This document shows positions 1 through 3,896 of a stretch of DNA of 5,069 nucleotides, piece by piece (positions within the stretch are counted from its first letter, which is position 1; the number at the start of each line of letters is the position of its first letter). Source of the stretch: Actinomycetota bacterium (GTDB taxonomy: Bacteria; Actinomycetota; Thermoleophilia; Gaiellales; Gaiellaceae); assembly GCA_019234175.1 (NCBI GenBank), contig JAFALP010000035.1, positions 1 to 5,069 of the forward strand, in the 5' to 3' direction. The notes beneath the pieces were generated by a model. The model saw only the letters and a program-made list of their open reading frames with translations. It ran no database searches and was not told where the DNA came from. The position numbers were made by a program, and so were the translations under genes.

Positions 1-300
1 GGGCAGGCCGGAGGTGGGGAGGGCGACGAGCGCCGCGCCGAGGGCCGCTCGCCGTTCGGGCGTCTCGAGCTCCGCGGCCAGACGTTCCGCGGCGACGGAG
101 TGGACGTCGAGCTCGCGGTGCGGATCGCCGCCGGCGGCGAGGACGAACATCGCCCGTCGTCGCGCGGCGTTGAGCTCCGGTTCGGGAATCTCGACGCCGC
201 CCTGGACGAGCCAGCAGAGCATCACGAGAAGCTCGCTCGAGCTCGGGTCGAGGCCCGACTCCTCGAGCTGCTCGAGCCTAGCCCGGGTCTCGGCAGTCAC
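1..300 (-). CDS. Unrecognised protein, C-terminus cut off by the window edge
   Basis: The 100 codons visible here run from a GTG at 300-298 to the left edge without a stop. I do not recognise the family. The product is acidic and rich in Ala, Leu and Glu, and looks soluble and mostly helical (starts MTAETRARLEQLEESG; an ELLVMLCWLVQGG helix near residues 23-35; an AARRRAMFVLAAGGDPHREL stretch near 44-63). No membrane segment or catalytic motif is visible. The GTG is supported by a Shine-Dalgarno-like GAGGG at 313-309, eight bases upstream. The start lies 23 bases inside the end of the preceding cysteine-rich gene in another frame, an arrangement typical of translationally coupled genes, so it is probably the third gene of the operon headed by the aminotransferase. 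Plus-strand reading frames over the same bases are the GC-rich shadow of this gene. Confidence 0.72.
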   Translation of the reverse strand, partial: MTAETRARLEQLEESGLDPSSSELLVMLCWLVQGGVEIPEPELNAARRRAMFVLAAGGDPHRELDVHSVAAERLAAELETPERRAALGAALVALPTSGLP

Positions 301-430
301 CCGTGTCGCCCTCGCAGCACCCCCATTTGAAGCGACAACGGGGGCATTGAAACGTCGCGTGGCGCCACTCCATGACCGCGGCGCAGCGCGGGCATGGCTC
401 AACCTTCGGAGGAGTCGTCAGCGATTGCAA
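278..430 (-). CDS. Small cysteine-rich zinc-ribbon-like protein (50 aa)
   Basis: This short frame lies between the aminotransferase and the edge gene and ends in TAG at 280-278. It encodes two CPRC knuckles (Cys13/Cys16 and Cys29/Cys32) spaced as C-X2-C-X12-C-X2-C, the layout of a zinc ribbon. A second cluster follows: Cys38, Cys39 and Cys46 in GCCEGDTGDC. Seven cysteines in 50 residues, plus a conserved-looking EWRHATFQCPRCRFKWGCC core, are very unlikely from a random GC-rich frame. Zinc binding is inferred from the pattern; the biological role is unknown (possibly a protein- or nucleic-acid-binding accessory). The start is uncertain. TTG at 430-428 is the nearest canonical codon upstream of the first CPRC but has no good ribosome site, and the internal ATG at 373-371 would remove the first knuckle. 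It overlaps the aminotransferase end by 32 bases and the next gene by 23, so coupled translation is likely. Confidence 0.7.
   Translation of the reverse strand: MQSLTTPPKVEPCPRCAAVMEWRHATFQCPRCRFKWGCCEGDTGDCRDPG
309..313 (-). promoter_or_regulatory. Ribosome binding site deciding the GTG start at 300
   Basis: GAGGG on the minus strand, eight bases before the GTG. It lies inside the coding region of the upstream cysteine-rich gene. It supports the GTG over the ATG at 326-324, which is in another frame and reaches a stop after nine codons. Confidence 0.5.
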
Positions 431-1754
431 GGACGTCGTCGAGTATGGCGATGCCCTCGGCCAGCTCTTCCGTCGTGATCACGAGCGGCGGGCAGACCAT
501 GACGACGTTCCAGTGCGTCATGAGATAGAGACCACGGTCGAGCACCGCCTTCGCGAGGCGCGCTACGGGCGCGGCGGCTTCGCCGGAGGCGTTGAACGGG
601 ACGAGCGGCTCGCGCGTCTCGCGGTTGCGGACGAGCTCCAGGCCCCAGAAGCAGCCGAGGCCGCGCACCTCGCCGATGGACGGGTGCTTCTCCGCGAGCT
701 TGCGGAGCTCGGCCTCGAAGAGCGGCGCCATCTCGGCGGCGTGCTCGACGATTCCTTCTTCGCGGAAGATCTCGATCGACGCGACGCCGGCTGCGCACGC
801 GAGCGGATGGCCGCTGTACGTGAGCCCGCCCGCGAAGTACTTGTCGCGTACCCAGTTCGCGATCGGCTCGCGCACGGTCATCGCGCCGAGCGGGATGTAG
901 CCGGAGTTGATGCCCTTCGCCATCGTGACGATGTCGGGGACGACGTCCCAGTTGTCGACGGCGAACCACGTACCGGTGCGGCCGAAGCCGGCCATCACCT
1001 CGTCGGCGATGAGCAGGATCCCGTGCCGGTCGCACACCTCGCGAATCGATTGCAGGTAGCCGTCGGGCGGGACGATGATCCCGTTCGTCCCCGTTACCGT
1101 CTCGAGGATGACGGCGGCGACAGTGTGCGCGCCCTCGTACTGGAGGATCTCCTCCAGGTGCGGCGCGCCCGTGCACACGGGGCACGGATCGGGATGGCCG
1201 GCGGGGCAGCGATACGTGTACGGGTCGAACATGCGCACGACGCCCGGGATGCCGGGCTCGGCCGGCCAGCGGCGCGGGTCGCCCGTCGCCGTGATCGCGC
1301 CGGCGGTGGCGCCGTGATAGCTGCGGTAGCGCGCGATGATCTTGTGCCGGCCCGTGTACCAGCGCGCGAGCTTGATGGCGTTCTCGTTCGCCTCCGCGCC
1401 GCCGTTCGTGAAGAAGGTCATCGACAGGTCGCCGGGCGTCACCTCGCTGATGAGCCGCGCGAGCGTCGACCGCGACTCGGTCGCCATCGGCGGCCCGATC
1501 GTGCAGAGCTTGTCCGCCTGCTCCTTGATGGCGGCGACGAGCTTCGGGTGCTGGTGCCCGATGGAGACGTTGACGAGCTGGGAGGCAAAGTCGAGGTAGC
1601 GCTTTCCGTCGTAGTCCCAGAAGTAGCGGCCCTCTGCGCCGGCCACCGGGATCGGATTGATCGCGTTCTGGACCGACCAGGAGTAGAGGACGTACTGCTT
1701 CGCGTCCTCCACGATCTGCCGTCCGAGCTGGGGATTCGTCTCGATCGTCGCCAT
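399..1754 (-). CDS. Class III PLP-dependent aminotransferase
   Basis: A 451-residue fold-type I transaminase, full length for the class III (ornithine/omega-amino acid/taurine-pyruvate) family, expected to be cytosolic. It moves an amino group from an amine or omega-amino acid to a 2-oxo acid using pyridoxal phosphate. Visible landmarks: substrate-side N-terminus with YSWSVQNAINPIPV (24-37); phosphate-binding FTNGGAEANENAIKLAR (115-131); ring-stacking SYHGAT (145-150); Glu218 in VILETVTGTNG; cofactor Asp251 in LIADEVMAGFGRTG; Schiff-base Lys280 in TMAKGINSGYIPLGA; and TYSGHPLACAAG (312-323). A Cys/His-rich insert lies at 181-195. The exact substrate cannot be read from the sequence; the overall look is closest to the taurine-pyruvate/beta-alanine-type branch. 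ATG at 1754 is chosen over an upstream GTG at 1820, because residues before MATIETN do not look like family sequence and would overlap the divergent promoter. It heads the minus-strand operon. Confidence 0.95.
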   Translation of the reverse strand: MATIETNPQLGRQIVEDAKQYVLYSWSVQNAINPIPVAGAEGRYFWDYDGKRYLDFASQLVNVSIGHQHPKLVAAIKEQADKLCTIGPPMATESRSTLARLISEVTPGDLSMTFFTNGGAEANENAIKLARWYTGRHKIIARYRSYHGATAGAITATGDPRRWPAEPGIPGVVRMFDPYTYRCPAGHPDPCPVCTGAPHLEEILQYEGAHTVAAVILETVTGTNGIIVPPDGYLQSIREVCDRHGILLIADEVMAGFGRTGTWFAVDNWDVVPDIVTMAKGINSGYIPLGAMTVREPIANWVRDKYFAGGLTYSGHPLACAAGVASIEIFREEGIVEHAAEMAPLFEAELRKLAEKHPSIGEVRGLGCFWGLELVRNRETREPLVPFNASGEAAAPVARLAKAVLDRGLYLMTHWNVVMVCPPLVITTEELAEGIAILDDVLAIADDSSEG

Positions 1755-1760
1755 GCAGCA

Positions 1761-1766
1761 AGCGTA
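1761..1766 (-). promoter_or_regulatory. Possible -10 element of a leaderless aminotransferase transcript
   Basis: The minus strand reads TACGCT (TANNNT pattern) followed by exactly six bases and then the ATG at 1754. A -10 placed this way would start the RNA at the A of the start codon. A competing reading is normal initiation using GGGAG at 1771-1767, but its 12-base spacing is long. No clear -35 is visible, and the expected place is covered by the 1780-1797 dyad. Confidence 0.3.
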
Positions 1767-1779
1767 CTCCCTGAGCCGA

Positions 1780-1797
1780 ATAGGCGATTCCGCCCAT
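1780..1797 (+). promoter_or_regulatory. 18-bp dyad operator, copy 1 (before the DUF4242-HTH gene)
   Basis: ATAGGCGATTCCGCCCAT has two-fold symmetry of the form AT-N-GGC-N6-GCC-N-AT, with an extra G/C pair inside the arms (GGCG-N4-CGCC). The same element recurs before the next gene at 2326-2343; over GGC through the following GTG, 16 of 18 bases match. Its length and symmetry suit a dimeric LuxR/GerE-type HTH, and the neighbouring gene encodes one. It lies between two divergent genes, centred about 43 bases before the GTG at 1832 and about 34 bases before the aminotransferase ATG, so it could serve both. Confidence 0.6.
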
Positions 1798-1819
1798 GTG
1801 CAACGCGTGCGGGATGGCA

Positions 1820-1825
1820 CATACT
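1820..1825 (+). promoter_or_regulatory. Possible -10 element for the DUF4242-HTH gene
   Basis: CATACT matches TATAAT at four of six positions and is followed by six bases and then GTG at 1832, which would give a leaderless RNA. The dyad centre would then sit at about -43.5, overlapping or abutting a poor -35 (TGTGCA at 1797-1802). This is the usual place for an activator that touches RNA polymerase. Confidence 0.3.
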
Positions 1826-1831
1826 TCGTGC

Positions 1832-2323
1832 GTGGAGGCGGGCACCCTCAACAGCTATGTCATCCTGCGGCGTGCAGGGTGGCCGACGCTCGACGCGCTG
1901 CACATCGCAGCGAAGCGCTCGATGGAGATGGCGACGCGCATGGGCGACGTCGTGTGGGTGCGCAGCTACGTGCTGACCGAGCCGGACGGCCGCGTGGGGA
2001 CGGTCTGCCACTACCGCGCCTCGAGCGAGGCCGCGATCCGCGAGCACGCCGTGCGCGCGGACATCCCCCTCGACGACGTCGTCGAGGTGGCCGAGCTCGT
2101 CGTCCTCCGCCCCGACGACCTGGACGACCTGACGGGGAGGGAACGGCAGGTCCTCGTGCTCGTGGCGGAGGGGATGCGCAACCGGGACATCGCCGACAAG
2201 CTCGTCGTCTCGCCGCGCACGGTCGACCACCACGTCTCCGCGATCATGCGCAAGCTGCGCGCCGACAGCCGCGGCGCAGCCGTCGCCGAAGCGCGCCGGC
2301 GCGGGCTCATCGCCGCGCGCTGA
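1832..2323 (+). CDS. DUF4242 domain fused to a LuxR/GerE-type HTH; putative transcription regulator
   Basis: About 163 residues in two parts. Residues 8-95 form a DUF4242 (SCO4226-like, ferredoxin-fold) domain, shown by SYVILRRAGW, WVRSYVLTEPDG, VGTVCHYRASS, AAIREHAVR and the end LVVLRPD. From residue 100 a complete LuxR-type HTH follows: LTGRERQVLVLVAEGMRNRD, IADKLVVSPRTVDHHV, IMRKL. The DUF4242 relative SCO4226 of Streptomyces coelicolor binds nickel, so this half may be the sensor and the HTH the DNA-binding output; ligand sensing is inference. There is no receiver or autoinducer-binding domain. The start is uncertain: ATG 1796 and ATG 1814 are in frame, but 1796 lies inside the repeated dyad, no Shine-Dalgarno precedes any of them, and GTG 1832 fits a leaderless start. 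The N-terminal half is a paralogue of the next gene. The gene is divergent from the aminotransferase. Confidence 0.88.
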   Translation: MEAGTLNSYVILRRAGWPTLDALHIAAKRSMEMATRMGDVVWVRSYVLTEPDGRVGTVCHYRASSEAAIREHAVRADIPLDDVVEVAELVVLRPDDLDDLTGRERQVLVLVAEGMRNRDIADKLVVSPRTVDHHVSAIMRKLRADSRGAAVAEARRRGLIAAR

Positions 2324-2325
2324 AG

Positions 2326-2343
2326 ATGGGCAATTCCGCCGAT
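2326..2343 (+). promoter_or_regulatory. 18-bp dyad operator, copy 2 (before the small DUF4242 gene)
   Basis: ATGGGCAATTCCGCCGAT keeps the AT-N-GGC-N6-GCC-N-AT symmetry of the copy at 1780-1797 and begins three bases after the stop codon of the HTH gene. Conservation of this element between two short intergenic regions, while the sequence just downstream diverges, argues for a binding site rather than leftover duplication alone. The likely binder is the adjacent LuxR-type protein. Confidence 0.6.
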
Positions 2344-2365
2344 GTGGCGGACCGGGTCGCACGCC

Positions 2366-2371
2366 TAGCGT
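2366..2371 (+). promoter_or_regulatory. Possible -10 element for the small DUF4242 gene
   Basis: TAGCGT keeps the T-A-N-N-N-T pattern. It lies the same distance from its dyad as CATACT does in the first copy (first base 23 bases after the dyad end), predicting a start of transcription near 2378 and a leader of about 22 bases that carries the ribosome site. Confidence 0.3.
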
Positions 2372-2387
2372 TGTCCTCGACAACGAC

Positions 2388-2394
2388 GAGGAGG
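2388..2394 (+). promoter_or_regulatory. Strong ribosome binding site for the small DUF4242 gene
   Basis: GAGGAGG, five bases before the GTG at 2400, is the strongest Shine-Dalgarno sequence in the window and fixes the start. It contrasts with the apparent lack of one before the paralogous fusion gene. Confidence 0.75.
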
Positions 2395-2399
2395 TCAAC

Positions 2400-2684
2400 G
2401 TGCAGCTCTATGCGATCCGCAGACGCGATGGTTGGAAGACCGGCGAGGAACTTCAGGCCGCGGCTGCGAAGTCGACGGCCGAGGGCGAGAACATGCCGGA
2501 CGACATCCGTTGGATCCGCAGCTACGTCGTCACCGAGGACGACGGGGGCCTGGGGACGATCTGCATCTACGAGGCGTCGAGCCCGGCGAAGATCCGGGAG
2601 CACGCGGCGCGCGTCGGGATGCCGGCCGACGAGATCTCGGTGGTGGCCGACACCGTGGTCGTCCGCCCCGATCCGTCAGCTTGA
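2400..2684 (+). CDS. Stand-alone DUF4242 (SCO4226-like) protein
   Basis: A 94-residue single-domain protein starting with GTG. It has the DUF4242 landmarks: QLYAIRRRDGW (2-12), WIRSYVVTEDDGG (38-50), GTICIYEASS (52-61), AKIREHAARVGMPADEIS (63-80) and a closing VVADTVVVRPD (81-91). No signal peptide or membrane helix is visible, so it should be cytosolic. By hand alignment, 33 of the last 58 domain residues match the DUF4242 part of the upstream HTH fusion, so the pair arose by duplication followed by gain or loss of the HTH. The best studied family member, SCO4226, is a small nickel-binding protein; metal binding here is inferred from family only. It may store or buffer the ligand sensed by the fusion protein, or dimerise with its sensor half. 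It has its own dyad and a strong ribosome site, so it can be expressed apart from the regulator. Confidence 0.88.
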   Translation: MQLYAIRRRDGWKTGEELQAAAAKSTAEGENMPDDIRWIRSYVVTEDDGGLGTICIYEASSPAKIREHAARVGMPADEISVVADTVVVRPDPSA

Positions 2685-2696
2685 TGTAAAGCGTCG

Positions 2697-2723
2697 GCCC
2701 GCGATCGCAATGCGGTCGCGGGC
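2697..2723 (+). terminator. GC-rich hairpin, terminator-like without a T-tract
   Basis: The left arm GCCCGCGATCGC (2697-2708) pairs with GCGGTCGCGGGC (2712-2723) around a three-base AAT loop: twelve pairs, one of them a T-G wobble. It begins 12 bases after the stop of the DUF4242 gene, the place for a terminator. No run of T follows (GTGACGTAT), so it could be a weak or factor-assisted terminator, an RNA-stabilising 3' end, or an operator for the next gene, whose promoter region it overlaps. Confidence 0.55.
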
Positions 2724-2729
2724 GTGACG

Positions 2730-2735
2730 TATCGT
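2730..2735 (+). promoter_or_regulatory. Possible -10 element of the GH76 gene
   Basis: TATCGT fits TANNNT and ends ten bases before the ATG at 2746, predicting a leader of only about four bases. No Shine-Dalgarno sequence is visible before this ATG, which is compatible with near-leaderless translation. No recognisable -35 is seen; the expected position lies in the hairpin. Confidence 0.28.
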
Positions 2736-2745
2736 CTCCGGCGAC

Positions 2746-3837
2746 ATGGGGGCGCTGTTGGCAACGCTCGTCTCGGCCATCGTCATCCCGCTGCCGTCGC
2801 ACGCGACGCTGGTCGCGAACCAGGCGGAGTACCAGCAGTTCGCGGAGCAGGGACTCGTGACCATGCAGCAGGACTGGTGGAACCCGAAGACGGGGTGGTA
2901 CGACAACCGCTTCCCCGACGACGGCCAGATCGCGAGCGTGTGGTCGTCGTACCCGATGATGGAGCTGATCGCGGCGATCGCCATCTCCGATCCCACCGCC
3001 GCGAACAAGGCGCTCGTCAACGCGACGTTCAAGGCGGGGGAGGGGTTCTGGGATCCGACGATCGAGGGGGCCGGCGGCATCGCGTGGCAATGGGGGCTGA
3101 CGCCGAGCGGCAACGCCTTCTTCGACGACGCCGGCTGGTGGGGCGTCGCATACCTCGACGCGTACCGCGCGACCGGCAACTCGCGCTGGCTCTATGACGC
3201 CGGCCGCGTGCTCGCCTACATCGACCGCTACGGCTGGGACACGAAGAACGGCGGCATGTGGTGGGACACCGGTCAGAACTACAAGACGTCGGAGCCGCTG
3301 GCGGCGGCGACGCTGATCGCCTCGACGCTGTATCGCATCCAGCACAAGAAGTACTACCTCCAGCTCGCGACGAAGTACCTCACGTGGGCCGACGCGGCGA
3401 CGCGCAATCCGAAGGCGAACGACCTGTACGGGCGCAGCGCGACGGACGGCACCGTGATGGACTACGTCGAGGGGATGATGATCGACGCGCATGTCCAGCT
3501 CTGCCTCGGGACGAAGGAGCAGTCGTACTGCAACCAGGCGGAGACGATCGCGGAGGAGTCGCTGCAGCAGTTCCCGCAACTCCATCCCTGGACGCCCGAG
3601 CCGGACACGATCTACCTGAAGGCGTTCCTCGACCTGTACGCGGTCGACGGCAACCCCAACTGGTACGCGCTCGCCTACGAGAACGCGGAGGCGGCGAAGG
3701 ACGACGCCCGCGACGACACCGGCTGGTGGTCGAAGGACTGGTGGGGCGACTGGGCCGATCCGGGCGTCCTCTTCACGCCCGCGGCGACGCTGGAGATGTT
3801 CGCCTGGATGTCGGCTGCCGCGCCGCCTTCGACGTGA
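2746..3837 (+). CDS. Secreted GH76-family glycoside hydrolase (putative alpha-1,6-mannanase)
   Basis: A 363-residue protein that resembles glycoside hydrolase family 76, the endo-alpha-1,6-mannanase family with an (alpha/alpha)6 barrel. Visible features: a hydrophobic leader (2-18) ending in a PSHA-type cleavage site near residue 20; repeated Trp-rich helices; the Asp-Asp pair D127-D128 in AFFDDAGWWGVAYLDAYRAT, matching the adjacent catalytic aspartates of GH76; NGGMWWDTGQNYKTSEPLAA (168-187), a usual family signature region; and C253/C262, a possible disulphide. The catalytic domain fills most of the chain, a normal family length. Likely substrates are alpha-mannans of fungal walls or actinobacterial mannan glycans; specificity is inference. 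The leader lacks any Lys or Arg before its hydrophobic core, and this frame is closed upstream by TGA at 2725, so ATG 2746 is the only standard start. The basic residues expected of a signal peptide are present one frame over (from GTG 2724). Confidence 0.9.
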   Translation: MGALLATLVSAIVIPLPSHATLVANQAEYQQFAEQGLVTMQQDWWNPKTGWYDNRFPDDGQIASVWSSYPMMELIAAIAISDPTAANKALVNATFKAGEGFWDPTIEGAGGIAWQWGLTPSGNAFFDDAGWWGVAYLDAYRATGNSRWLYDAGRVLAYIDRYGWDTKNGGMWWDTGQNYKTSEPLAAATLIASTLYRIQHKKYYLQLATKYLTWADAATRNPKANDLYGRSATDGTVMDYVEGMMIDAHVQLCLGTKEQSYCNQAETIAEESLQQFPQLHPWTPEPDTIYLKAFLDLYAVDGNPNWYALAYENAEAAKDDARDDTGWWSKDWWGDWADPGVLFTPAATLEMFAWMSAAAPPST

Positions 3838-3851
3838 GGCAGATGCCGGAG

Positions 3852-3857
3852 TAGGAT
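3852..3857 (+). promoter_or_regulatory. Possible -10 element of the FAD oxidoreductase gene
   Basis: TAGGAT (TANNNT) lies 39 bases before the GTG start in the 59-base gap after the GH76 gene. It would give a leader of about 33 bases. No good -35 is seen, and readthrough from the GH76 gene is an alternative, since I see no terminator hairpin between them. Confidence 0.25.
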
Positions 3858-3864
3858 CTAGGCC

Positions 3865-3882
3865 GTCTCCAGGGTCTCCAGG
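3865..3882 (+). repeat. Tandem 9-bp direct repeat in the leader of the FAD gene
   Basis: GTCTCCAGG occurs twice back to back, just before the ribosome site of the next gene. It is too short to class as an element; it may be a slippage product. Confidence 0.5.
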
Positions 3883-3883
3883 G

Positions 3884-3888
3884 GGAGG
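3884..3888 (+). promoter_or_regulatory. Ribosome binding site fixing the GTG start at 3897
   Basis: GGAGG lies eight bases before GTG 3897. The flanking GGGG and CCCC runs (3881-3884 and 3891-3894) could pair weakly and hold part of this site in a loop, but the stem is only four pairs. Confidence 0.6.
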
Positions 3889-3896
3889 TGCCCCAA

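Noticed and set aside
294..395. ATG at 395-393 (minus strand), well spaced from a GAAGG, as start of a different small protein
   Set aside because: That frame gives a short Arg-rich peptide without motifs, while the neighbouring frame holds the CPRC pattern. The GAAGG is noted as a possible coincidence.
1796..1831. CNAC and HTSC residues before the DUF4242 fusion as a possible zinc site
   Set aside because: They are read from the shared dyad and its flank, which are non-coding in the second copy; more likely an upstream artefact of choosing the first ATG.
418..1851. A second minus-strand frame as long as the aminotransferase
   Set aside because: It has low-complexity Arg/Ala/His-rich composition and no motif; it is the shifted frame of the true gene.
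372..1976. Very long plus-strand open frame (534 codons) opposite the aminotransferase
   Set aside because: It is the antisense of a clear class III transaminase with all its motifs. The translation is Arg/Asp/Val-rich with no domain, as expected from the complement of GC-rich coding DNA.
3867..3888. CTCC-AGGG-GGAG type stems as a terminator after the GH76 gene
   Set aside because: The stems are only four pairs, with no T-run, and they overlap the ribosome site of the next gene.
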